From Gemmatimonadota bacterium (lineage in GTDB: Bacteria; Gemmatimonadota; Gemmatimonadetes; Longimicrobiales; Gaopeijiaceae), in assembly GCA_022340865.1 (NCBI GenBank), contig JAJDNC010000019.1, positions 1 through 45,511 of the forward strand: a stretch of DNA of 45,511 bases, given 5' to 3'. The position numbers and the translations under genes are program-made. Shown piece after piece: positions 9,594 through 17,933 of this stretch. Under the pieces are notes generated by a model. That model did not search any database. It saw only the letters and a program-made list of their open reading frames with translations, and was not told where the DNA came from. How positions within the stretch are numbered: the first letter of the stretch is position 1; each line of letters opens with the position of its first letter.

Positions 9594-9651
9594 GCGCCCG
9601 TCCGTTCGGGCGCTCGCGCCTTTCCCGCCATGCCGTCGCGTTCCGACGGCA
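9594..9651. terminator. Two tandem hairpins between convergent genes
   Basis: Hairpin 1: GCGCCCG (9594-9600), loop TCCGTT, CGGGCGC (9607-9613). Hairpin 2: TGCCGTCG (9631-9638), loop CGTTC, CGACGGCA (9644-9651). Both stems are perfect. They sit between the permease (rightward) and the glycosidase-like gene (leftward) and probably end both transcripts. Neither is followed by a long T run. Confidence 0.6.
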
Positions 9652-9690
9652 CAGGATCCTCGTGGCCGAGGTCTCCCCGACCGCCTGCGC

Positions 9691-10746
9691 TCACGCCCGG
9701 AGCGCCTCCTGCACCGCCGCCAGGTGCACGTCGTCCAGGGCCCCCATGTCGAAGAGGGAGATGCCCCGGGCTCCGGCATTCCGCGCGATCTCCACGGCCT
9801 CGATCAGAGAGTCGGGATCGAGGCTGGGCAGGTAGAGGCCGGCGCGTAGCGAGGTGCCGCCTCCGGCGGCGGTCAGGGCCTTCAGCCCTTCGGTCACCGA
9901 CGTGCCGATCCAGGGGAGGTCCTCCAGGTAGAACGCGCTATAGAGCATGGGAAAGACGGCGTCCAGATGCCATTCGTCCCAGGCCTGGCGCACCAGGCGC
10001 CGGGCCAGGCGGGGCGTGGGAAATACCGCCGCGGTGATGGCCTTGCCCCGGGCGTGCACGGCCTCGCGGCACTCCTTCACCAGGGCCGTGACGCTGTCCC
10101 AGCGGAAGCGTCGCCAGGCTTCATTGGAGGGAGGGTCGGGCAGGTCCAGCGGATCCACCCCCGACTGCGCTCGAAACGTCTCGCGACACACGTCGCAGTA
10201 ACAGAAGTCGAACTGCGGGAGCTCCCGGTCCTGCACCAGGCCGTACTTGCCCCACAGCCCCCGCGGCAGGATGACGTCCGGGTAGCGGATGTAGTCCAGG
10301 TGCACGCCGTCCACGCGGGGGTCGGCAGCGGTCCGGTCCACCAGGTCCCGCAGGTAGGCCCGCACCGCGGGCCGCGTCGGACACACCCACTTGTAGTAGC
10401 CTACGTAGGGCGGATGCGTGAGCGACGACTTGCCCTCCCGGCTCACGGCGAACCACTCGGGGTGCTCGGCCTGCACCCGAGCATCGCCGTTCCTGTTGCA
10501 CATCCACGTCCAGCGATGGAACGAGAGCCCCTCCGCGTGCGCGGCGTCACCCAGCACCGTCGTGTCGCCTCCACCCACGAGGACGCCGCTGATGCCGGCG
10601 CCGCGCACCCGGGCGAAGCTCCTGCGCCACTCGTCCGCGTCGCGGTCGCCACCCCCGCCCACCCAGGTCCAGGCGTCGACTCGCGCCGCCCGACCGCCGG
10701 CGGTGGGCCCGTGGCGGAGGGCTGTCAGGAAATCGCGGCGCTTCAT
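9691..10746 (-). CDS. GHL10-type glycoside hydrolase-like protein
   Basis: 351 residues. The ATG at 10746 has GAGGAG upstream; longer in-frame starts lack support. The motif VDGVHLDYIRYPD (about 150-162) marks the GHL10 family (glycosyl hydrolase-like 10, a TIM barrel related to bacterial putative lipoproteins of unknown substrate). A Cys-rich loop (CYCDVCRETF) follows. The N-terminus begins KRRDFLTAL, which matches the twin-arginine consensus, but the next residues are not hydrophobic enough for a normal Tat signal, so secretion is uncertain. The chain then goes into DAWTWVGGG and the barrel. Transcribed alone, divergent from the YhbY gene. The family call is good, the substrate unknown. Confidence 0.75.
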   Translation of the reverse strand: MKRRDFLTALRHGPTAGGRAARVDAWTWVGGGGDRDADEWRRSFARVRGAGISGVLVGGGDTTVLGDAAHAEGLSFHRWTWMCNRNGDARVQAEHPEWFAVSREGKSSLTHPPYVGYYKWVCPTRPAVRAYLRDLVDRTAADPRVDGVHLDYIRYPDVILPRGLWGKYGLVQDRELPQFDFCYCDVCRETFRAQSGVDPLDLPDPPSNEAWRRFRWDSVTALVKECREAVHARGKAITAAVFPTPRLARRLVRQAWDEWHLDAVFPMLYSAFYLEDLPWIGTSVTEGLKALTAAGGGTSLRAGLYLPSLDPDSLIEAVEIARNAGARGISLFDMGALDDVHLAAVQEALRA

Positions 10747-10871
10747 CGGTTCGGCTCCTCCTCGGAGGCGGGGGTTCACCCGACCGACAACATGCTCGCA
10801 CGGAGGGCTGCGGGCGAGGGTGACGCCCCCGGGCTGTGGATCATCCCGTCCCCCTGCCCTACACTTCAATC

Positions 10872-11177
10872 ATGGACCCCCTCACCCCGAGACAGCGCGC
10901 GCGCCTGCGTTCGATGGCCAACCGCCTCAAGCCCGTCGCCCAGGTGGGCGCCGGCGGCACCAGCGCAGCCGCACTTCAGGGCCTGCGCGATGCGTTCAAC
11001 ACCCGCGAGCTTCTCAAGGTGAGGGTCCTGGACAGCGCCCCGGGCGACGTCCGCGCCATCGCGGAGCGCATGGCGTCGGGACTCGGGGACGTGCACGTGG
11101 TGCAGACCATGGGTCACGTCGTCACCCTGTACCGCCCCTTCCCCGAGGAGCCGGAGATCCGGCTCCCGGAACGCTGA
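10872..11177 (+). CDS. YhbY/CRS1 RNA-binding protein
   Basis: About 102 residues, the normal length for YhbY. LTPRQRARLRSMANRLKPV followed by QVGAGGTSAAALQGLRDAF gives the conserved CRM-domain start with its G-x-G loop (VGAGG). ELLKVRVL is the usual beta strand. CRM proteins bind pre-ribosomal RNA and assist large-subunit assembly in bacteria. The start is placed at ATG 10872 because this aligns with family N-termini; an upstream in-frame start at 10836 would add 12 residues. The next gene begins eight bases after its stop, so the two are probably co-transcribed. Confidence 0.9.
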   Translation: MDPLTPRQRARLRSMANRLKPVAQVGAGGTSAAALQGLRDAFNTRELLKVRVLDSAPGDVRAIAERMASGLGDVHVVQTMGHVVTLYRPFPEEPEIRLPER

Positions 11178-11185
11178 GCACGCCC

Positions 11186-11470
11186 ATGTCCCGAGCCTTC
11201 GTGAACGAGGACGCCGGCGGGCCGGGGGAGCCCGAGTTCAGCCTTCCCGACCCCGACTCCCCCGGCTACGAGGAAGCGGTGGCCTGGGCGCTCATCCAGG
11301 GCGCCGACGAGGGCGACTCCCGGAGCGCCGAGAAGGCCACTGGATACCTGTGGGGCGATCCCCTGCTCACGGAGCAGGTCGAGGCGATCCTGGCGCAAGC
11401 GGAGGAGCAGGGCGAGGCCCGGGTGGCCCAGCTCGCACGCAGGTTCCTGCGGGCCGCCAACCGGGGGTAG
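11186..11470 (+). CDS. Small acidic protein, function unknown
   Basis: 94 residues, not recognised. Very acidic N-terminal half (EDAGGPGEPEFSLPDPDSPGYEEAV), then two predicted amphipathic helices, the second running EQVEAILAQAEEQGEARVAQLARRF with an Arg-rich end. No Cys, no signal peptide and no membrane segment, so it should be cytosolic. It follows the YhbY gene by eight bases, which suggests one transcript; a link to ribosome or RNA work is only guilt by association. A strong hairpin terminator follows. Confidence 0.65.
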   Translation: MSRAFVNEDAGGPGEPEFSLPDPDSPGYEEAVAWALIQGADEGDSRSAEKATGYLWGDPLLTEQVEAILAQAEEQGEARVAQLARRFLRAANRG

Positions 11471-11490
11471 GGATCGATGACGAAGGGCTC

Positions 11491-11521
11491 GGACCGGGCC
11501 CCATCGACGTAGGCCCGGTCC
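11491..11521. terminator. Bidirectional terminator hairpin
   Basis: GGACCGGGCC (11491-11500) and GGCCCGGTCC (11512-11521) form a perfect ten-pair stem with an 11-base loop. It lies between the small acidic protein gene (rightward) and the FKBP gene (leftward), which converge here. Confidence 0.75.
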
Positions 11522-11534
11522 CCTCGTCCGTGCC

Positions 11535-12239
11535 CTATTTCGTCGGAACGATGCCGAGAAGCTCGATCTCGAAGATCAGCGTGGCGTTGGGCCCGATGTC
11601 CTGGCCGGCCCCCCGGGTCCCGTAAGCGAGATCGGACGGGATCACAAAGCGGTACTTGCTCCCCACGGGCATGAGCTCCAGGGCTTCGGTGAAGCCCGGG
11701 ATCATGCCGCCGACGGCGAACGTCGCGGGCCCGCCGTGTTTGTCCGAGCTGTCGAACACCGTGCCGTCGAGGAGCGTGCCCTTGTAGTTGACGCGCACCG
11801 AGTCCTTCTCGGTGGGCTTGGGGCCGGTCCCCGGCTTCAGCACCTCGTACTGGAGTCCGCTCTTGGTGGTGGTGACGCCGGCCTTGGCGCCGTTCTCCTT
11901 CAGGTAGGCCTCGCCCTCGGCCTTGTTCTTCTGGGCGGCGGCAGCCTGCTTCTGCTGCTGGGCGACCATGATGGCCTGGGAGAACTTGTTCAGGGCAGTC
12001 TGGATCTCCTGCTCCGACACCGCCGGATCGTGATTGGCCAGCGCGTCCTCGATGCCCTTCCGGAAGGCGGGCATGTCGAGGCTGTCCGCGGCGGGCTTGA
12101 GGTCCTGTCCCATCCTGAAGCCGATGCCGTAGCTGGCCTTCTGGTTGTCGGTGTCGAGGTGGGCCGGCGCGTTCGCCTGGTTGCACGCCATCAAGGTGAG
12201 GGTGGCAGCGGCGGTTGCCACTCCGATTCGGATTCGCAT
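11535..12239 (-). CDS. FKBP-type peptidyl-prolyl isomerase lipoprotein
   Basis: 234 residues. The start ATG at 12239 has AGGAAA upstream; the long open frame that continues above it is GC-driven and not coding. Lipobox LMAC gives a lipidated C19. Residues about 25-130 form the FkpA-type N-terminal dimerisation helices (KASYGIGFRMGQDL, then an Ala/Gln/Lys-rich helix). The C-terminal FKBP fold includes VRVNYKGTLLDGTVFDSS, the VIPGFTEAL-type strand (here MIPGFTEAL) and the IPSDLAYG loop. Expected role: proline isomerase and chaperone for exported proteins, membrane-attached. Transcribed alone, divergent from the secreted S9 peptidase gene. Confidence 0.92.
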   Translation of the reverse strand: MRIRIGVATAAATLTLMACNQANAPAHLDTDNQKASYGIGFRMGQDLKPAADSLDMPAFRKGIEDALANHDPAVSEQEIQTALNKFSQAIMVAQQQKQAAAAQKNKAEGEAYLKENGAKAGVTTTKSGLQYEVLKPGTGPKPTEKDSVRVNYKGTLLDGTVFDSSDKHGGPATFAVGGMIPGFTEALELMPVGSKYRFVIPSDLAYGTRGAGQDIGPNATLIFEIELLGIVPTK

Positions 12240-12518
12240 GATCGGGTTTCCTGGAATGAAAGGGGCGAAGGAAGGTAACGAAGCGCCGTGCATCCGCCCA
12301 TGGCCACGGGTGTAGTGGCGTCCGCCCGCTCCCGTGTCTCCGGGTCCGGCACGGCCCGGCCCGGCGGTTCGAGAGCCGGCACACCCCGCCTCGCTGCTCC
12401 TACTTGTGTAGAGCGGACAACCCCTCCCTTTTGTTCGACACCTGTCGGTTCCCGCCTCCCCCGGGGACGTTCGGAAATCCATCCCCAAGTCGTTCACGCA
12501 GATCTTCTGGAGGTGACC

Positions 12519-15194
12519 ATGATCGGTCGTCGCGGTCGGACGTCCCCCGGGCGACGCATCGCGGGCGCGATGTGGATCCTGGTGGCATGGGCCGTCCTGA
12601 TGCCGCTCCACACGGCGGCACAGGCCCGAAGCGGGAGCTGGGACCCGAAGGAGGTCCTCGCCACCGAGCATTACACGCTGCCACCACCGGCCATCGTCGA
12701 TGCCGTCATGGCGCCCCGCTGGCTCAACGTCACGCTCACCGACTTGAGCTCGAATCGGAAGTGGTTCCTCGACGAGGTGGGTGACGGGCCCGTCACCATG
12801 GGCAGGTTCTCCAGGCCCTTCCACGATCTGGGAGGTGAGTTCATCGACTTCCGCGCGAATCGGGACCGCAACCTCACCATCCGCAGCAACGTCGGCATCG
12901 ACGTGATCTCGGCGGCCGACGGCTCCAGGGTGTCCGTACGCATCCCGGCCGGTGCCCGCGTGTCCAACGCGACATGGTCCCCCGACGGCTCGCAGATCGC
13001 GTTCTTCGTGCACACTCCCGACGCCACCGACATCTGGGTGGCCGACCCGGCGAACGGGCGGTCCCGGCAGATCACCCGCACGCCCGTGCTGGCGACCCTG
13101 GTCACACGCTTCCAATGGACCGCCGACGGGAAGAAGATCGCCACGGTCCTGGTGCCCGACGGCCGTGCGGCCATGCCCGTGAAGCCGACGCTGCCCACCG
13201 GCCCCGAGGTGGAGATGACCCAGAAGGGCGAGAACCATCTGCGTACCTATCGCAGCCTCCTGGCCACGCCGTACGGCAAGGCTCTGCTGGAGTGGGACGC
13301 CACCGGCCAACTGGCCCTCGTAGACGTCGCCAGCCGGAAGGTCGAAAAGGTGGGGGCGCCGGCGATGATCTGGGCCTTCGACTTCTCCCCCGACGGTGAG
13401 TACGCCCGCGTCACCAAGCTCGACAAGCCGTTCAGCTACATGGTCCCGGTGAGCAACTTCGCCAAGACCGAGGAGATCTGGGACCGCATGGGCAAGAAGC
13501 TCGCGGTGCTGGACGAGACCCCCATGAACACGGGCCTCCAGAGTGACAACGTCGCCGCCCCCGGCGCCGGAAGCCCCCGGGGCGACCAGCGGCACCGGCA
13601 GGTGGCATGGCGTGAGGACAACCAGGGCCTGACGTTCCTGGAGCAGGAGCCGGCTCCGCCCGGCGACAGCGCCGCAGCCCCCGGCCGCGGTGGCGGCCGC
13701 ATGGGCGCCGGAGCCGGTGCGGAGGAAGGCCAGGAAGGGGGAAGGGCTCGCCGCAAGGACCGTGTCATGCAGTGGGCTCCGCCCTTCGACAGCGCCAGCC
13801 TGAAGACCGTCTACGAGAGCAACAGCCGCATCGACTCGCACAACTGGTCGCCGGACTACAAGACGCTCTTCCTGACCCAGCGACAGGGACAGAACACCCT
13901 CGTGTATGCGGTGCGCCTCAGCGACCCGAGCGCCCGGCACACGCTGGTGCGCTATCGCTCCAGCGACTTCTACGCCAACCCCGGCTCCCTCGTCCTCGCG
14001 GGCGGCTCCGTGCCGAGGGTGGGACGGGGTTTCCGCGGCTTCGGCCGGGGCCGGGGCGGCGGCGAAACGGTGCAGCTCTCCCGGGACGGAGAGCACGTCT
14101 TCTTCTACGGGATCCAGTACGACAAGGACCCGCTGACCAACTCCCCGAAGAGCTTCCTGGACGAGGTCGCCATCGACGACGGGGCCAGGCAGCGCACCTA
14201 CGAGAGCTCCAACGACAATCTGTGGGAGCACATCACGGCGTTCCTGGACATCGACGTCGGGTCGTTCGTGGTGGAGCGGGAGTCCTCCACGGAGGTGCCC
14301 GAGGACTTCCTGCACGCCGCCGGAAAGCTCACGCAGCTCACACGGAACAAGGACTACACCCCGGACCTCACCGCGGCGAAGAAGGAGCGCTTCGTGGTGG
14401 AGCGGCCCGACGGGTTCCGCTTCCTGGTGAACGTCACGCTCCCGCCCGGCTACACTGCGGGACGCCTGCCGGCCATGTTCTGGTTCTATCCCCGGGAGTA
14501 CACGAGCCAGACCAACTACGACGAGGGTGGGCGCACGTACGACAAGAACGCGTTCACGACCTACAGCTTCCGGTCCATGCAGTTCCTGGCCCGCCTGGGC
14601 TACGCGGTGGTGGAGCCCGACGCACCCATCGTCGGCAAGGCCGGACAGATGAACGACAACTACGACAACGACCTGCGCAACAACCTCTCGGCGGTCATCG
14701 ACGAGCTCGACCGACGGGGCATCATCGATCGCCGGCGCCTGGCCATCGGCGGGCACTCCTACGGAGCCTTCTCCACGGCCAACGCGCTGGTGCACACGCC
14801 GTTCTTCAAGGCGGGGATCGCCGGCGACGGCAACTACAACCGCACGCTGACGCCCCTGGACTTCCAGAGCGAGCGTCGCACGCTCTGGGAGGCGAAGGAC
14901 GTGTACATCTCCATGTCGCCCTTCTTCTTCGCCGACCAGATGACGGGGGCGCTGCTCATGTACCATGGCCTCCACGACCAGAACGTGGGCACCGACCCCA
15001 TCAACACGCCGCGCATGTTCCACGCCCTCAACGGGCTGAACAAGGAAGCGGCGATGTACCTGTATCCGTACGAGGACCACGGGCCGGCGGCCAAGGAGAC
15101 GCTCCTGGACCTGTGGGCGCGGTGGACGGCGTGGCTGGACGTGCACCTGGCGCCGAGCAACGGGAAGAAAGCCGTGAGCGGCGGGGCGAACTGA
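12519..15194 (+). CDS. Secreted S9 prolyl-oligopeptidase-family peptidase
   Basis: 891 residues. The ATG at 12519 with TGGAGGTGACC upstream gives a clear signal peptide ending near HTAAQA. Residues about 60-600 form a WD40-like propeller with PDG repeats (WSPDGSQIAFFV, WTADGKKIATV, FSPDGEYARV). A Gly/Ala/Arg-rich low-complexity insert (about 385-415) breaks it. The C-terminal alpha/beta hydrolase has the nucleophile in GGHSYG (S747), D820 in HGLHDQN and H854 in YEDHG, so the triad is complete. Such enzymes cut peptides in the periplasm or outside and are numerous in Gemmatimonadota and Bacteroidota. A shared terminator follows. Confidence 0.92.
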   Translation: MIGRRGRTSPGRRIAGAMWILVAWAVLMPLHTAAQARSGSWDPKEVLATEHYTLPPPAIVDAVMAPRWLNVTLTDLSSNRKWFLDEVGDGPVTMGRFSRPFHDLGGEFIDFRANRDRNLTIRSNVGIDVISAADGSRVSVRIPAGARVSNATWSPDGSQIAFFVHTPDATDIWVADPANGRSRQITRTPVLATLVTRFQWTADGKKIATVLVPDGRAAMPVKPTLPTGPEVEMTQKGENHLRTYRSLLATPYGKALLEWDATGQLALVDVASRKVEKVGAPAMIWAFDFSPDGEYARVTKLDKPFSYMVPVSNFAKTEEIWDRMGKKLAVLDETPMNTGLQSDNVAAPGAGSPRGDQRHRQVAWREDNQGLTFLEQEPAPPGDSAAAPGRGGGRMGAGAGAEEGQEGGRARRKDRVMQWAPPFDSASLKTVYESNSRIDSHNWSPDYKTLFLTQRQGQNTLVYAVRLSDPSARHTLVRYRSSDFYANPGSLVLAGGSVPRVGRGFRGFGRGRGGGETVQLSRDGEHVFFYGIQYDKDPLTNSPKSFLDEVAIDDGARQRTYESSNDNLWEHITAFLDIDVGSFVVERESSTEVPEDFLHAAGKLTQLTRNKDYTPDLTAAKKERFVVERPDGFRFLVNVTLPPGYTAGRLPAMFWFYPREYTSQTNYDEGGRTYDKNAFTTYSFRSMQFLARLGYAVVEPDAPIVGKAGQMNDNYDNDLRNNLSAVIDELDRRGIIDRRRLAIGGHSYGAFSTANALVHTPFFKAGIAGDGNYNRTLTPLDFQSERRTLWEAKDVYISMSPFFFADQMTGALLMYHGLHDQNVGTDPINTPRMFHALNGLNKEAAMYLYPYEDHGPAAKETLLDLWARWTAWLDVHLAPSNGKKAVSGGAN

Positions 15195-15220
15195 GGTCCC
15201 ATCGCCACGGGCGCAGGCGG

Positions 15221-15246
15221 CGGGCGGGGCCCTCGGGTCCCGCCCG
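15221..15246. terminator. Bidirectional terminator hairpin
   Basis: CGGGCGGG (15221-15228) pairs with CCCGCCCG (15239-15246) across a ten-base loop that can itself add two or three GC pairs. It separates the convergent S9 peptidase and helical repeat genes; a short T-containing tail (TTCGTCG) follows on the plus strand. Confidence 0.65.
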
Positions 15247-15263
15247 TTCGTCGTGCCCGGGTG

Positions 15264-15905
15264 CTAGGTGGAGGCGCCCTGGTCCTTGTGGTGGGCGTTG
15301 GAGCCCACCGCGCACCGCAGGCAGTGCTCGGCCACCGCCTCGGGCTCCGCGAGGGCGCTGGGTGAGCCCCCGGCTCTCGCCCATTCCCGCACCAGAGCGG
15401 CTTCGCCGGCGAAGCCGAGCTGGTCCATGGCATCGGCGGCGGCTTCCAGGAACTCCCCCTGAGTCGCGCACCGTGCCATGCTGAGGATCTGGTCACCCGC
15501 CAGGCGCTCGCGATGGACCCGCTTGGCCGCCACCACGTAGTCCCGCAAGTGCAGGAGCGCCGTAGCCAGGTGCTGGGCCGCCAGGTCCAGCCAGGTGAGC
15601 GTGCACAGCGTGCGCACGGCCTCTGGATGGACCCGGATGATCTTGTTGGCGACTCCCCGGGCGGCTTCGCGTTGGCCGTCCTCCAGGAGGGCGTCGATGG
15701 CGCGGCCGTAGTATGCGAGTGCCCGATCCCGGTCGCCTGCACGCAGGCAGAGATCACCGGCGCGGTTCAGCGGCGTGCCCTGAAACGCGCGCGGGGTCTT
15801 CTTGGCCTCCTCCTCGAGCTGGGCCACCTCCCGTTCCCAGTTCTCCGATCGCTTCGGCTGGGGGGAGTCGGACTTCGATCGGAACCAGTGGAAGAAGTCT
15901 GCCAT
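15264..15905 (-). CDS. Helical/TPR-like repeat protein, function unknown
   Basis: 213 residues from ATG 15905 (MADFFHWFRSK); upstream in-frame codons to 16070 look non-coding. After a charged N-terminal helix (EREVAQLEEEAKK) come helix pairs of TPR type: NRAGDLCLRAGDRDRALAYYGRAIDALLEDGQ is the clearest, preceded by A-x-Q-G-T-P. Later helices contain several Cys and His (CTLTW, MARCATQ, CLRCAVGS). No signal peptide or membrane helix, so it is probably a cytosolic scaffold. No catalytic motif was recognised. It stands alone, 256 bp upstream of the next minus-strand operon's last stop. Confidence 0.65.
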   Translation of the reverse strand: MADFFHWFRSKSDSPQPKRSENWEREVAQLEEEAKKTPRAFQGTPLNRAGDLCLRAGDRDRALAYYGRAIDALLEDGQREAARGVANKIIRVHPEAVRTLCTLTWLDLAAQHLATALLHLRDYVVAAKRVHRERLAGDQILSMARCATQGEFLEAAADAMDQLGFAGEAALVREWARAGGSPSALAEPEAVAEHCLRCAVGSNAHHKDQGAST

Positions 15906-16161
15906 TCCAGGTGTCGAGGGCGATCTTCGGGGATGGAGGTGGTCGGGAACACGGAGTGTGCAATCTCCCCTTATCGGACCCGCGGCGCAATCACCCCGGT
16001 GAGACCGTCCGCGAAGTCGGAAGACCGCCACGGGAAGGAACGTGGGGATCGATGGGGAGCGCTGCGCCACCAGCGACGCCGGAGTGACCGCGGGCGCCGA
16101 AGGGCGAGAGCCTGGGCCAATTTTGATCCGCGACGTTCCGGGCGTGCCCCCCTCGGGCCCT

Positions 16162-16995
16162 TCAGAGATCCCGTCGGTGGAGGTGGTAGACGGCGGCGGC
16201 CATCACCACGCACAGGTAGAAGCCGGCGTACGCCACGGCGGTCATGCTGGGGATCGACACGTTGGCGAAGGGGGAGAACCTCAGAGAGCCCGCCAGTGGC
16301 GTCTGCATCTCGTAGGCGGCCCGACGCCACAGCGACTCGCCCGGCTGGATGAGGCTGGAGATCACGCCCAGGGTCACGATGTGGGCGCTCTGCGAGAACC
16401 CGCTCACCTGCTCGAGCCAGCCGCCCATGAGCGCGACACCCTGGAGACCGAGGACCACCACGCCGTTGGTGAGCGTGGTGAACCAGGTGCCGAAGAGGAA
16501 GCTCAGGCTCAGGGCGATGATGCACTCGAACATGATGAGCAGCATCCCGCGGAGAGCGTGCACGGGCATGACACCTGCCACCGCGTGCGCCACGCCCACG
16601 GTGGCCCAGAATGTCACGGCCACGTAGACCACCACCATGACGGCGAATCCCAGGAACTTGCCGGCGAAGATCTGCCAGCGGGCGAGTGGCTTCGTGGCGA
16701 TGGCGTGGATGGTCCCGGAGCCGATCTCACCCGCCAGCGTGTCGATGGACGCGAGAATGGTCAGAACCACCGCCACCAGATCGCACGTGTAGAGCCCTAT
16801 GATGAGCATCCCGCTCTCGACCTGGTAGCGCAGGAAGGGCGACATGGAGCGGCCCTGGAACTGCAGGACCTGGAGGTGGAGGGCGATGGCGAAGATCGCC
16901 AGCAGCACGCCCCCAGCGAGGAGCGCCATCCACAGGAGCTTGCGGCGCGCCGACTCCCGGAGCGTCACCCGCGCGATGGTCCAGATGCCGCTCAC
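16162..16995 (-). CDS. ABC-2 type transporter permease
   Basis: 277 residues with about six membrane helices: LLWMALLAGGVLLAIFAIAL near the N-terminus, then YTCDLVAVVLTILAS, FLGFAVMVVVYVAVTFWATV, MLLIMFECIIALSLSFLFG, VVVLGLQGVALMGG and AGFYLCVVMAAAVY at the end. The SIDTLAGEIGSGTIHAIATKPLARW stretch between helices 2 and 3 is the typical coupling loop of NosY/ABC-2 permeases. Its start overlaps the ATPase stop by four bases. Substrate not readable; this class often exports lipids, polysaccharide precursors or antibiotics, or serves gliding or copper-enzyme assembly. Confidence 0.88.
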   Translation of the reverse strand: MSGIWTIARVTLRESARRKLLWMALLAGGVLLAIFAIALHLQVLQFQGRSMSPFLRYQVESGMLIIGLYTCDLVAVVLTILASIDTLAGEIGSGTIHAIATKPLARWQIFAGKFLGFAVMVVVYVAVTFWATVGVAHAVAGVMPVHALRGMLLIMFECIIALSLSFLFGTWFTTLTNGVVVLGLQGVALMGGWLEQVSGFSQSAHIVTLGVISSLIQPGESLWRRAAYEMQTPLAGSLRFSPFANVSIPSMTAVAYAGFYLCVVMAAAVYHLHRRDL

Positions 16996-17918
16996 AGCCC
17001 CGGGTCCTCGCCCATGATGTCCACGAACAGCTCCTCGAGAGAGGTCTTCTGGCGGGCGAGCCCGTAGATGTCGGCGCCGGCGGCCACCAGGTGGCGGACC
17101 ACGTCCGGGAGTACCTCCTCCGAGGGCACGGCGAGGCTGAGGCCCTCGGCGGTCGGACGCACGTCCCTGGCCCAGCGGCCGAGGCCGGACACGACTTCCT
17201 CACCCAGGCTCCGGGCCCTCACCGACACGCGCACGTCGTTGGCGGTCTCGGGGCCGAGCTCATGCGCCGCGACCACCTCGCCATGCTTGATGAACGCCAC
17301 GCGGTCACACGTCACCTCCACTTCGCTGAGGAAGTGCGAGTTGAGGAAGACGGTGGCGCCGCGTTCGCGCTCGGCCCGGAGGATGTCGCGCACCGTGCGG
17401 CGGCCCATGGGATCGAGACCGGAGGTGGGCTCGTCCAGGAAGACGACCTGGGGCTCGTGGATGATCGCCTGGGCGAGGCCGATCCTCTGGAGCATCCCCT
17501 TGGAGAAGCCGCGCAGCCGGCGGTCGCGATGGGGCGTGAGCCCCACCAGCTCCAGGATCTCCGGGATCCGTTGCCGCAGCCGGCTCGCCGACATGCCGCA
17601 GAGGCGTCCGTGGAGCTCCAGGAGCTCCCGGGCGCTGAGCCAGTCGTAGAATCGGAAGTCCTCCGGCAGGAAGCCCACATGGCGCCGCACCTGGGGATCC
17701 TCCGGCGGGGATCCCAGGACGAGGGCATGCCCCCCCGTGGGTCTCACCAGGCCCAGGAGCATCTTCACGGACGTGCTCTTGCCCGCGCCGTTGGGCCCCA
17801 GGAATCCGAAGATCTCGCCGCGGGGAACCGTCAACGAGAGGCCCCGGACCGCCACCTGGGATCCGAAGACCTTGCGCAGCTCTCTGGTCTCGATGACGGC
17901 GTGGGCAGAAGAGGGCAA
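16992..17918 (-). CDS. ABC-2 exporter ATP-binding subunit
   Basis: 308 residues, starting at TTG 17918 with GAGGAG six bases upstream. Walker A GPNGAGKS (41-48), the LPEDFRFYDWLS Q-loop region, the modified signature FSKGMLQRIGLAQA, Walker B VVFLDEPTSGLD and the switch in FLNSHFLSEVE are intact. The signature FSKGM instead of LSGGQ is normal for the CcmA/NatA/NosF group. A C-terminal domain of about 90 residues resembles the regulatory tail of this group. Middle gene of a three-gene operon; fifteen bases separate it from the anchored protein gene upstream. Confidence 0.9.
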   Translation of the reverse strand: MPSSAHAVIETRELRKVFGSQVAVRGLSLTVPRGEIFGFLGPNGAGKSTSVKMLLGLVRPTGGHALVLGSPPEDPQVRRHVGFLPEDFRFYDWLSARELLELHGRLCGMSASRLRQRIPEILELVGLTPHRDRRLRGFSKGMLQRIGLAQAIIHEPQVVFLDEPTSGLDPMGRRTVRDILRAERERGATVFLNSHFLSEVEVTCDRVAFIKHGEVVAAHELGPETANDVRVSVRARSLGEEVVSGLGRWARDVRPTAEGLSLAVPSEEVLPDVVRHLVAAGADIYGLARQKTSLEELFVDIMGEDPGL

Positions 17919-17933
17919 GACCGGCTCCTCGGC

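Noticed and set aside
12240..12518. Search for a riboswitch or small RNA between the FKBP and S9 genes
   Set aside because: 279 bases without conserved stems or recognisable motifs; only short GC-rich stems of the kind expected by chance.
11535..15146. A 1203-codon open frame on the minus strand across the S9 peptidase
   Set aside because: Only its last 234 codons (the FKBP gene) have protein-like composition, a lipobox and a ribosome site. The rest mirrors the S9 gene, whose frame has the catalytic triad; long antisense frames are common at 70% GC.
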